Shown: positions 22,858 to 32,795 of the stretch, one piece after another
Numbering within the stretch: position 1 is the stretch's first letter
How the letters are laid out: every line of letters begins with the position of its first letter
NCBI GenBank assembly: GCA_019454045.1
Contig: SKCR01021443.1
Coordinates: forward strand, 1 to 64,000
Reading direction: 5' to 3'
DNA length: 64,000 bases
From: Zanthoxylum bungeanum
Taxonomy: Eukaryota > Streptophyta > Magnoliopsida > Sapindales > Rutaceae
Made by a program: the position numbers and the translations under genes
Notes under the pieces: generated by a model
Told to the model about the DNA's origin: nothing
The model's input: only the letters and a program-made list of their open reading frames with translations
Database searches by the model: none

Positions 22858-24991
22858 TGACCGGTGTGTAATCACACGTGTATAACGCAAGCGCACGTAT
22901 CGTTCAAGTTGTATAAAAAGTATCGATCCCATGAGGACTTAATACCTAATCTATTAATTTTATGAGGTTAAATGATCACTAGTATCTAATAAGTTGATTG
23001 ATTGATTTGAAATGGTGATGATTTTGAATTTAAAAACAAGTAAATAAAATTGCACGAAAGTAGGTTTAAGAAAATTCAATAATAGGAAACTATCTAGGGT
23101 TGCGAATCTTTCTAATATCTTTTAAAAGATGAAGTGGTTATTTCATGTTTGTGTAATAAATTGGTTTACTAACCTGGAACACAAAATTATGCGAAAGCCT
23201 CTGTCGATGGTCAGACGCAAATACCCAGTTTAACTCAATTGAACCATATGTCTATGTCAACCAAATTATCCGGATTCATTAAGTTTAAGTTCCAATAGTG
23301 GCTACCCTCGCCCGATGGGTATATGTCTATCCTGTAAGAAAATCTATTAAAGGGTTATCTATCCTCAAGGAAGATCGTGGGCTATTAAGTCTAAGGCTGA
23401 AACCTAAAATTCCTTTGTCAAGTTTATTTTAGATTTACCAGATCAATCTTATTAGTGGCCAATTAACAAGACGCATTAAGCTTAAGACTTAATAAGTAAA
23501 CCTTTAAATTACCCAAACTATAAAATAACCCCTTATAAACCGGTGATATTAGAATTCATCACAACCCCAGATAACTAACTTAGTTACGACACATAACTAT
23601 GGCTAGTAAAAACTTAAAAGTAAAAGACATAAAGTAAAAATGCTGAAAAGTAATTGCGGTAAAGTAAAAGCTGAAAAGTAAATTACAATAAAATAAAATG
23701 CTAAGGTAAAAGGATCAACTTTTACTATTTACTAATTTAGATATCTCTCTTAATATAATATATTAACTTGTGATGATATTACCAACCAGCCATATAGGCG
23801 GTAACCTGATTAAGTCAAATTAAGTCTGACCATCTATATAGGTGTTATCAAAATTTGTCTATAAACCTGCCATATAGGCGGTAAGAAAGTTTAATTACCA
23901 ACCGACCAATCTGGCGGTATCCTTGCTTAGTCAGATTAAAACTAGTTTATAAATGATTACCGACCGGCCAATATAGCGGTATCCTCATTAAGTCAAATTT
24001 TAAATAGTGAATATATTATATTTAAGGGAGATTAATCTAAAATAAAATAGTAAAAGAATTACCTTTCACCATAGCAGGTGGAAGTTACCTCCTCATGATT
24101 GAATAGTAAAAACTGTAAAAGTAAGAAAGTAAATTACTATTACTATTACAGAACGTAATTAAAATTAATTACAAAACTGAAATTAAAATAAACTAGATAG
24201 AAAATTCCCTATTTACATCAAAGAATTCAGAGAGGAAGGTACATCTGAAACTGAAATTTTGAACTCTATTTATAGGCGTCAATAAGTGCCACGCGTCGCG
24301 ATGCGCACGTTTCTTTTTGCATCGTGACGCGCTGACGTGTCAAGCTCTGATTCGTCAATTTCAGATTCTTATCTGCCATGTGGCAATTCAGATAAATGAG
24401 TCAATAATTGATCTGACTTGGCGATGATGTGGCACTGACGTGGCGACATTTGGCGAAAGTGATTGTCGGCACCATAAAATTGTGACACGTGGCACGCTGT
24501 GATTGCCTGATGATGACGTGGCTGACACATGGCAGGTTGACTTGGTCTTCTGCTGACGTGGATGATGACGTGGCTGACATGCGGGATGACACATGTCGAC
24601 ACGTGGTGATGGCGATTGTCGGCACCGTAAGATGATGACACTTGGCACGACACACGTTAGCAGATCGGCTGTGATGGTGACACGTGGCACGGCGCACGTT
24701 ATCAAAGTCAAACTTCTTAGATCCTAACACGTGGACCCGACGCATGTTAGCATGGTGCGGCGTACATTAGGCGTTGTGATGCAGCCTGCGCGTTGCGATG
24801 CGCCAAATGACCAAAATGCCATTTTGTGTTCTTTTTCGCTGTTTTGGCCCCAAATCACCTCCAAAATGTCCTGAAACTTTATTTATCTACAAAATAACAC
24901 AAAACACATCAAAATATTCACAAAACTCAAGAAACTATACAAAATATTAGGTCAAATGAGTAGGAATTAGTGATACATTTACCACTCATCA
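22858..24991 (-). repeat. Element B 3' LTR
   Basis: The 2134-bp LTR is bounded by TGACCGGTG and CCACTCATCA and matches 30671-32790 closely over its whole length. It carries a set of CCATATAGGCGGTA-like repeats (23781-23985) and a field of ACGTGG/CACGTG motifs (24410-24750). The purine-rich tract AGGTTTGGGGGTG (minus strand, 24992-25004) adjoins it. Confidence 0.93.
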
Positions 24992-26312
24992 CACCCCCAA
25001 ACCTAACATTTTGCTAGTCCTCGAGCAAAACACAAAATAAAATAATATAAACATCTTTAAAATAAAATTTGACTAAGCCTTTCGTAGGGATCACAGTTGC
25101 ATTTAGCGTATGTAACAAGCCTTTAAACCCCTAGGTGTCCCTAGTGGACGCGTTGTAGTCTCGTGAGGGTTTACATCAATGATACCCACAAACATTTTAC
25201 AAAAGTAAAAAGGTAGTGAAACTAATGCACACAAAAGCAAAAAGACAAGAGAAAAGAGAATAAGAAGTTAGTGACTAATCAGGTGAAACTTCTACTCCAA
25301 GTTACTTGTTGTTTTATTTCTTTCTAAATTACCGAATAAGTAAATTCTCCGGTTATATTTACCATTCTCCATATACATAGCCAAAAAAATATTAAACTAC
25401 TTATTTTTGCCCACAACAGTCACAAGTGCAGTTGATAAGAGAGTAATATTTTTGTCCTAAAGTTTTATCAGAAATCACACCTTTTTGTAGCAATGGAATA
25501 ATTTTTCTGATTTTTTTTTTGATTTTTTGATTTTTTTTATTTATATACAATATCTTCCATCTATGTAGCGAGTGTTGGGTCGGTGGCTCCCAAACCAGTT
25601 GGCTTTAGGCACCAGATGTTAAGACACCCCTACGGACCTAATTACTCAGACTTCAGATATATATATTTTTACAACATCCTTGATCTATGTAGCGAGATTT
25701 GGGCCAGTGACTCCCAAACCAGTTGGTTTTAGGGCACTAAGTGTTAAAACACCCATACTGACTTAATAACTCGGATTTCAGACGTTTTTTTTTACTCCAA
25801 TGCTTCAATAGATGTTTCCTCCAATTAAACTAGAGCACTGAATATTACAAACTTTTCAATTATAGTTCATGTCTGTATGTTACCATGCATGTTGATAATA
25901 CCTGCCAACTGAGCATATGAAGATCCATTTTAGTCAATTTTATGGAGAATTTATAAATTAAATAATTCAAAAGGAAATAAACAAAAATTAACTTGTTCCG
26001 AAAATTGGTTGAATACGTCTCAGGAGTGGAAACTCCTTACATAACTATCTCTTACCAATTTCTCATTTTTAGTCAAAATACAAAACACAAAAATGCAAAA
26101 TATTTTTGTAATTTTTGAAAAATTTTCAATTTTTTTTTGTATTTTTCGAAAATTTTTGGACTAAAAATAAAAACAACACACAACTAAAAACAAGATACTG
26201 ATCAACTAATTCTCTCCCCCAAACCTAAATGAGACATTGTCCTCAATCTCTTAAATAGTAGAAGAAGAGTTTAGAAGATAGTACCTGTTTAACTGAAATT
26301 CTACACGAAAAG
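24992..26312 (-). other. Element B 3' untranslated region
   Basis: No gene is seen between the LOG-like sequence and the 3' LTR. It shares the GTAGGGATCAC/AAACCCCTAGGTGTCC block with element C. A direct repeat of about 124 bp (25545-25665 and 25668-25790) contains CTATGTAGCGAG and CTCCCAAACCAGTTGG in each unit. T-rich and A-rich runs are frequent. Confidence 0.7.
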
Positions 26313-27017
26313 TTAAAGGTTAAGGTCCAGATTAATCCGACGCCTCTTACCACGATCGTCTTCAGACCAGTTTATCTTGAAAAGAATGGGGTCAAATTGA
26401 GGTTCAAAGGCTAAGATTTGGTCAATTAAATCTGGAGCAGTTCTGGCAGTAAAGAGGAGTTCTTTTAAAGGTTTTGACACGAACACATTTCTCCGGGCAT
26501 CATCAAGAAACAAACAAAGAAAATCATAAAATCCTTCAACGTTATACAGTCCAAGCGGTTTCTGTTGTATGTTCAGGTTCGCCCAAGATAACACTGTAAA
26601 AATTTCCTCCAATGTACCCAAGCCACTTGGCAAAGCAATAAAAACATCAGCATGGTTAATCATTTCTACCAGTCGTTCAGACATACCTGGCACGATTAGT
26701 TCTTCTCCGTTTGATGGTCCAATAAGATTTGCTTCTGAAAGGGTTTTGGGATGATTCCCAAAACGTGACTGCCTCCTTCCTGTACAGCCTTTGAAACGAT
26801 CCCCATAAGTCCAAGATTGCCTCCGCCATATACTAAGTGCATATTCCTTGCAGCTAAGACTCGACCCAATTCCTGTGCTACTTCTACGTATTGTGGCTTA
26901 ACACCAACACTAGTACCACAAAACACACATATGTTTTCAACTCGTCTTCTTCAAGTGGCTTCCATGTTTTACTCTGGATGTCTTCAAAAGTGCAATGATG
27001 TGTTGAATTTATAACAC
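26313..27017 (-). pseudogene. LOG: Captured LOG-like gene (cytokinin riboside 5'-monophosphate phosphoribohydrolase)
   Basis: Read on the minus strand, ICVFCGTSVGVKP is followed by LVYGGGNLGLMGIVSKAV, GMSERLVEMINHADVFIALP, SGLGTLEEIF and KPLGLYNVEGFYDFL. These are the landmarks of LOG enzymes, which release active cytokinin bases from nucleotides. The hallmark PGGxGTxxE reads PSGLGTLEE, and the usual MHxRK region reads MSERL, so Arg and Glu remain but a Gly and a Lys are changed. A one-base loss in an A-run near 26755 shifts the frame. No intron is present, unlike typical LOG genes. There is no in-frame ATG before ICVFCG, but a splice-acceptor-like TTTTCAG ends at 27018. The tail GKRRRINLDLNL is an added basic cluster plus EAR-type motif. 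Confidence 0.88.
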
Positions 27018-27317
27018 CTGAAAAGGGTGAGTAAAATAATAGCACTAGTACCTGCCAAATGACAATTATTAGTTAACAGTAAAATAAATCGTGATAGTAA
27101 AAAAGATTTGGATCATGTCGGAGAAAATAAAAGAAAACAACAAAACAAATACAATTATTAGGAAAAGACAAAGAGATATAATATTTACAATAATTTACAG
27201 CTTAATTGACGTCTATGCGTCAGGGACAAGCTTCCAATCCAATATTCTTATAAATTGGCAAACAAGGTCTTTTTGAGTCAGATTCCCGAGACTTAACTGT
27301 TGTATTTCTTTTTGAAA
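27018..27317 (-). other. AT-rich gap before the LOG copy, possible intron
   Basis: No coding frame continues across this stretch. On the minus strand it ends with a pyrimidine tract and CAG (CACCCTTTTCAG, 27018-27029), a plausible 3' splice site leading straight into the LOG frame. No matching donor was identified with confidence. Confidence 0.35.
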
Positions 27318-27761
27318 TTATGCATATAACACACGAATTTCGTGATACATATATCCACTGGGATGCGTCTCAAGAGTTTTAGATATATCATCCAAAGACT
27401 CCTTACTCAAGCCATCCCTAATGAAATTAATCTTATCTTCATGGTTATCAGACACCATTCCTAAAGAACGACAACGAGTATCACAAAACATACGAGCACA
27501 TTTATAACAAACACATATTCTTTTGGCTCTTCTCTTTTTAGCATATGTGCTCCTTCATAAACCAGGCAGATGTGAAATAAAAGAGTCAGAAGACTCACCT
27601 GCCAATCGGACTCGTGCTTCAATAATCCAACGAATGTAAATAGAATTACCTTTGATCATCAGTAACCTCATCCGTTCCAAGTGAGCTTTGTAGACTTTCA
27701 TCAGAGATCTTTGAGGGAGAGAAGGAAATTGCTTGTGAAGATTTGCGAGAACTTCTTCCAT
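27318..27761 (-). pseudogene. Small basic Cys-rich accessory ORF of element B
   Basis: The frame starts at ATG 27761 (MEEVLANLHKQFPSL) and would run about 147 codons to the TAA at 27318, with one in-frame TGA at 27555-27557 (about codon 69). The second half holds a Lys/Arg cluster followed by a Cys cluster (AKKRRAKRICVCYKCARMFC then DTRC), a zinc-finger-like nucleic-acid-binding arrangement, and ends HEIRVLYA. It is in the same frame as the integrase tail upstream. The family is not recognised with certainty. The basic-plus-Cys pattern recalls small Cys-rich nucleic-acid-binding proteins of plant RNA viruses such as carlaviruses, but this is a weak pattern-level likeness only. Confidence 0.5.
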
Positions 27762-28123
27762 CCTGAAATGACTTATCCTGCAAAAATTAAACACACAAAA
27801 ATAAAACACACCAATCACAATATATACACAAATTTCATTGGTTGCCTCTATGCGAGAGCTAAGTTTAACATCGACAGCTAGACGTGACTTCTCGAACGTT
27901 AGGCTGGCTTTGAAAGTGCGACACTTTCTTTTTGTGCTCAAATGATTCTCCCCAGTAGTGATTGACACGCTTGTTTTTAACCTTGAATGTTTTGTTGGAG
28001 TCGGATCATGTATCTCAATGGCTTTCTCTGGTAAAACCTTGGTGATCACAAATGGACCTGACCACTGTGATTTTGGCTTCCATGGGAAGAATTTCACCCT
28101 TGATTTGTTTAACAACATACCTT
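27762..28123 (-). pseudogene. Integrase C-terminal remnant of element B
   Basis: Minus-strand frame NKSRVKFFPWKPKSQWSGPF is the conserved C-terminal domain of Athila-type integrases (usually LFPGKLKSRWSGPF). The pol-end signature RLAVDVKLSSRIEATNE follows. A frameshift at about 28120 separates it from the upstream part. It directly precedes the Cys-rich ORF in the same frame. The catalytic core of integrase is absent. Confidence 0.8.
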
Positions 28124-28915
28124 CTACCCTGGTTCCAGTTGTATGCGCACTAACTTTTCATCATGTTTTTTCTTGGCCTTTTCTTTGTACAATTTGGAAT
28201 TCTCAAAAGGCTGTATGAGAAATTCCTCCAATTCGTTGAGCTGGTGGAAATTTTTCTCTTCTGTTGCTTGTAGTGCAAGATTTGGATTTTTCAGTGCAAA
28301 AGACGTTTTATCTTCAGGCTCCACAGACAATTGACGTGTTGTAAATTTGTCAGTAGAACTTTGCATTGCATTGGAGTTCTGAATGGTACTGTGTATCACA
28401 TAAAGTCTGAAACATTCCTCCTTCTTTTTATCATCTGGGAAATTCATGGCCTTGAAAACATTGAATGTTACTTCTTGGTCCTGTACTCTCATGGTTAATT
28501 CTCCTTTTTGTACATCAATAATGGTTCGACCTGTAGCCAAGAATGGTCTTCTGAGTATGATTGGCACGTCTGCGTCTTCCTCCATATCAAGGATAATAAA
28601 ATATACTGGGAAAATGAATTTGTCAACCTTGACCAGCACATCCTCAACTACGCCTCTTGGAAATACGAGCATTCTATCATCAAGTTGCAGAGAGACTGAA
28701 GTGGGCATTGTTTCTCCAATCTTTAGTTTCCTGAAAATAGAAAAAAGCATCAAGTTAACACTTGCACCTAAATCACATAAAGCCCTACCAAATTTATGTT
28801 CTCCTATGATGCAAGGAATGGTGAAACTGCCAGTATCTTTCAACTTAGAGGGAAGCTTCCTCTGAATGATGGCGCTGCATTCTTCTGTCAATGCTACTGT
28901 CTCGTAATCTCCCAA
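28124..28915 (-). CDS. Element B protease fused to an integrase-tail stub
   Basis: This is an open 264-codon minus-strand frame, part of the gag-pol reading. Residues about 5-130 are the Athila protease: TEECSAIIQRKLPSKLKDTG, an intact active-site CDLGASVNLM near residues 46-56, GVVEDVLVKVDKFIFPVYF, and PIILRRPFLATG (usually ILGRPF). Residues about 130-165 match the segment after the protease (GELTMRVQDQEVTFNVFKAM, EECFRLYVIHS). From about residue 215 the sequence is the integrase C-terminal lead-in (NLALQATEEKNFHQLNELEE, then YKEKAKKKHDE). RT, RNase H and the integrase core, normally more than 2 kb, are missing between them. The frame is open but may be expressed only as part of gag-pol. Confidence 0.85.
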   Translation of the reverse strand: MGDYETVALTEECSAIIQRKLPSKLKDTGSFTIPCIIGEHKFGRALCDLGASVNLMLFSIFRKLKIGETMPTSVSLQLDDRMLVFPRGVVEDVLVKVDKFIFPVYFIILDMEEDADVPIILRRPFLATGRTIIDVQKGELTMRVQDQEVTFNVFKAMNFPDDKKKEECFRLYVIHSTIQNSNAMQSSTDKFTTRQLSVEPEDKTSFALKNPNLALQATEEKNFHQLNELEEFLIQPFENSKLYKEKAKKKHDEKLVRIQLEPG

Positions 28916-28919
28916 TATC

Positions 28920-30539
28920 TATTTTCGTGAAAGAATGTCTTTCATGAATTTGACATAGCTGGGCATTTCTTCTAAGGCTTCTGCGAATGGAATGTTGATG
29001 TGTAGCTTTTTGAACAACTCCAGAAAATGAGCAAACTGCTTGTCCAGTTTGTTTTTATGAAGATGTTGAGGAAAATGTGGAGGTGGAGTGATCTATTCTT
29101 TTTCATTTGCTTCTTTTTCCTCCGTCTGTTGCTTTGTTTCTTTTGGAACTTCCTCAGCAGTTGTTTTGGCTCCAACATCTTTGTTGATTTCAATACCGCT
29201 TTTTAACATGATGTCATGACACTGCTCATTTCCCATGTTCCTTGGATTTGGTTCTGTATTGCTGGGAAGATTTCTTGGGGGTCTGTAACTCTGAGCATTG
29301 GCCAGTTGTCCAATTTGATTCTCAAGTGCTTTGATGGAAGCAGATTGGCTCTGAAATATAGCATCATACTTTTTTAACTGAGCCAATACTTCTGCTATTC
29401 CTGGTTCATTTGCCTGCTCCTGGCCTTTGTTCTGTTGCTAAAATCCAGGTGGTGGATAGTTCTGCTGTTGGAATCCAGGGGTGGATTGTTCTTTTACCCT
29501 GAATTGTTACTCCATGAAAAATTGGGATGATTCCTCCACCCTGGGTTGTAGGTGTTGGAATATGGATTGTTCCCCTGTGTGTTGAAATTTTGATATAATT
29601 CACCGTCTCTTCAAGTTGGTTTGGTTCTGGTGCTCCTCCATATGGTGAACTTGTGGATCCAGTGGTAAGAGTCTCCATGAATTTGCATAGCTGATCCAGC
29701 TTGGCGTTGACTGCTGTATTGGCTCCAACTTCATAAATTCCTGCAATTCTGTGGATCATGCTCATTTCTGTTGGCCACCAGGAATTGTTGTTGGCCATTT
29801 ATTCGATTTGGTCCCAAGCTTGATCTTCTCCTTTTGCCATTAAAGCTGCTCCAGCAGCAGCATCGATTTTGGTTCTCATCAGTCCACAAAGTACATTATA
29901 GAAAGTTTGGACTTGAAGCCATTTTGGAATCTCATGGTGAGGACATTTCCGGAGCAAATCTTTGTACCGTTCCCAAGCTTCGTAGAGAGTTTTCGAGTCT
30001 TGTTATACAAAGGATGTGATGTCATTCCTTAGCTTTCCAGTTCTGGCTGGTGGAAAGTACTTTGAAAGAAATTTGGTGGCTAAAGTGTTCCAAATTGTGA
30101 TGGAACCTGCTGGTAGTGAATGTAGCCAAGCTTTAGCTCTGTCTTTCAAGGAGTATGGAAAAACCCGTAGTCTCATTGCTTCTTCAGCTTCTCGGTTGTA
30201 ATTGAAAGTGCCGCAAACTTCCAGGAAGTTGCTGATGTGGGTATTAGGATCTTCAGTTGCTTTCCCCCTAAACTGCACTGACTGTTGAATCATCTGAATG
30301 CATGATTTGATGTCACACGCATTTGCTGGTAAATGAGGAAGTACAATACAGGAAATGAACCCGTCGACCACCGGAATGGTTCTGTCTCGAATGGGTATTG
30401 GTGGTGAAACTTCCAAAGATTCAGGTTCAATGTTGACTAAAGCTTCTTAGCCTTCACACATTTCCCTTCTCAACTGTCTGATGGTTTTTTCAATTTCTGG
30501 GTCAAGCGGTCGGAGTTCAAAGCTTCTGGTTCGTCTCAT
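28920..30539 (-). pseudogene. gag: Element B gag
   Basis: The ATG at 30539 gives MRRTRSFELRPLDPEIEK, about 110 bases after the primer site. An in-frame stop near 30450 breaks the frame. The retrotransposon gag domain lies at 30003-30416 (FLEVCGTFNYN, PYSLKDRAKAWLHSLPAGSI, FLSKYFPPARTGKLRNDI). The C-terminal part has ASIKALENQIGQLANAQ and GNEQCHDIMLKSG (29093-29386), conserved in Athila gag proteins. Several stops or frameshifts at 30003, 29800 and 29400 split it. Gag would form the RNA-packaging particle. Confidence 0.88.
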
Positions 30540-30647
30540 GTAGTTTTTGGGAACCTGAAACACAAGAAAACATAAATAATAAGTAAAAAGAAATTAGATA
30601 CAAGTAAATGTATCTAACCCCTAAACTAATGGTAAAAGATAAATAAG

Positions 30648-30665
30648 TCCCCGACAACGGCGCCA
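30648..30665 (-). other. Primer binding site (tRNA-Asp type), element B
   Basis: Minus-strand TGGCGCCGTTGTCGGGGA lies five bases inside the 5' LTR. It complements the 3' end of plant tRNA-Asp, the primer used by Athila-type elements. Confidence 0.88.
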
Positions 30666-30670
30666 AAACT

Positions 30671-32790
30671 TGACTGGTGCATAATCACACGCGTATAACG
30701 CAAGCGCACGTATCGTTCAAGTAGTATAAAAAGTATCGATCCCACGAGGACTTAATACCTAGTCTATTAATTTTATGAGGTCAAATGATTACTAGTATCT
30801 AACAAGTTGATTGATTGATTTGAAATGGTGATGATTTTGAATTTAAAAACAAGTAAATAAATTGCACGAAAGTAGGTTTAAGAAAATTCAATAATAGGAA
30901 ACTATTTAGGGTTGTGAATCTTTCTAATATATTTTAAAAGATGAATTGGTTATTTCATGTTTGTGTAATAAATTGGTTTACTAACCTGTAACATGAAATT
31001 ATGCGAAAGCCTCTATCGATGGTCAGACGAAAATACCCAGTTTAACTCAATTGAACAATATGTCTATGTCAACCAAATTATCCGGATTCATTAAGTTTAA
31101 GTTCCAATAGTGGCTACCCCTGCCCGACATGTATATGTCTGTCCTGTAAGGAAATCTATTAAAGAGTTATCTATCCTCAAGGAAGATCGTGGGCTATTAA
31201 GTCTAAGGCTGAAACCTAAAATTCCTTTGTCAAGTTTATTTTAGATTTACCAGATCAATCTTATTAGTGGCCAATTAATAAGACGCATTAAGCTTAAGAC
31301 TTAATAAGTAAACCTTTAAATTACCCAAACTATAAAATAACCCCTTATAAACAGATGATATTAGAATTCAGCACAACCCCAGATAACTAACTTAGTTACA
31401 ACACATAACTATGGCTAGTAAAAACTTAAAAGTAAAAGACATAAAACAAAAATGCTGAAAAGTAATTGCGGTAAAATAAAAGCTGAAAAGTAAATTACAA
31501 TAAAATAAAATGCTAAGGTAAAATGATCAACTTTTACTATTTACTAATTTAGATATCTCCCTTAATATAATATATTAACTTGTTATGATATTACCAACCA
31601 GCCATATAGGCGGTAACCTGATTAAGTCAAATTAAGTCCGACCAGCCATATAGGCGGTATCAAAATTTGTCTATAAACTTGCCATATAGGCGGTAAGAAA
31701 GTTTAATTACCAACCGACCAATCTGGCGGTATCCTTGCTTAGTCAGATTAAAACCAGTTTATAAATGATTACCGACCGGCCAATATAGCGGTATCCTCAT
31801 TAAATCAAAATTTAAATAGTGAATATATTATATTTAAGGGAGATTAATCTAAATAACAATAGTAAAAGAATTACCTTTCACCATAGCAGGTGGAAGTTAC
31901 CTCTTCATGATTGAATAGTAAAAACTGTAAAAGTAAGAAAGTAAATTACTATTACTATTACAGAACGTAATTAAAATTAATTACAAAACTGAAATTAAAA
32001 TAAACTAGATAGAAAACTCCATATTTACATCAGAGAATTTAGAGAGGAAGGTACATCTGAAACTGAAATTTTGAAATCTATTTATAGGCGTCAATAAGTG
32101 CCACGCGTCGCGATGCGCACGTTTTTTTTACGTCGTGACGCGCTGACGTGTCAAGCTTTGATTCGTCCATTTCAGATTCTTATCTGCCATGTGGTAATTC
32201 GGATAAATGAGTCAATAATTGAGTTGACGTGGCGATGACGTGGCACCATGTGGCGAAGGTGATTGTCGGCACCATAGAATTGCGACACGTGGCACGCTGT
32301 GATTGGCTGGTGATGATGTGGCTGACACGTGGCAGGTTGACTTGGTCTTCTGCTGACGTGGATGATGACGTAGCTGACATGCGGGATGACACATGTCGAC
32401 ACGTGGTGATGGCGATTGTCGGCACCGTAAGATGATGACACGTGGCACGACGCACGTTAGCAGATCGACTGTGATGGTGACACGTGGTAGACACACGTTA
32501 TCAAAGTCAAACTTCTCAGATTCTGACACGTGGACCCGGCGCACGTTAGCATCGTGCGGCATACATTAGGCGTTGTGATGCAGCCTACGCGTCGCGACTC
32601 GCCAAATGACCAAAATTCCATTTTGTGTTCTTTTTCACTGTTTAGGCCCCAAATCACCTCCAGAATGTCCTGAAACTTTATTTATCTACAAAATAACACA
32701 AAACACATCAAAATATTCACAAAACTCAAGAAACTATACAAAATATTAGGTCAAATGAGTGGGAATTAGTGATACATTTACCACTCATCA
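30671..32790 (-). repeat. Element B 5' LTR
   Basis: The 2120-bp LTR is bounded by TGACTGGTGC and CCACTCATCA and matches 22858-24991. In the minus reading it starts TGATGAGTGGTAAATG and ends GCACCAGTCA. The two LTRs differ by scattered substitutions and short indels, pointing to a moderately recent insertion. Confidence 0.93.
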
Positions 32791-32795
32791 GTCTT

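Larger units (their letters stand above)
22858..32790 (-). mobile_element. Element B: non-autonomous Athila-like Gypsy carrying a Cys-rich ORF and a LOG gene copy
   Basis: LTRs 22858-24991 and 30671-32790 flank a tRNA-Asp primer site, gag-protease, a stub of integrase C-terminal domain, a small basic Cys-rich ORF and an intron-less LOG-like sequence, all on the minus strand. RT, RNase H and the integrase core are missing. Target duplications GTCCT (22853-22857) and GTCTT (32791-32795) differ at one base, and the insertion lies in element C gag. The 9.9-kb element is thus a non-autonomous carrier of accessory sequence. Its LTR family is also present as a solo LTR at 42237-44390. Confidence 0.92.

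Noticed and set aside
27318..27761. Integrated fragment of a plant RNA virus
   Set aside because: The ORF is collinear and in frame with the retroelement integrase tail, and no other viral gene is nearby. The likeness is limited to a basic-plus-Cys pattern, so an accessory retroelement ORF is the simpler reading.
32172..32562. Overlapping His/Ser/Arg-rich open frames in the B LTRs (also at 24369-24745 and 42361-42799)
   Set aside because: They are translations of the CACGTG/ACGTGG-rich promoter region in several frames, with no conserved start or domain.
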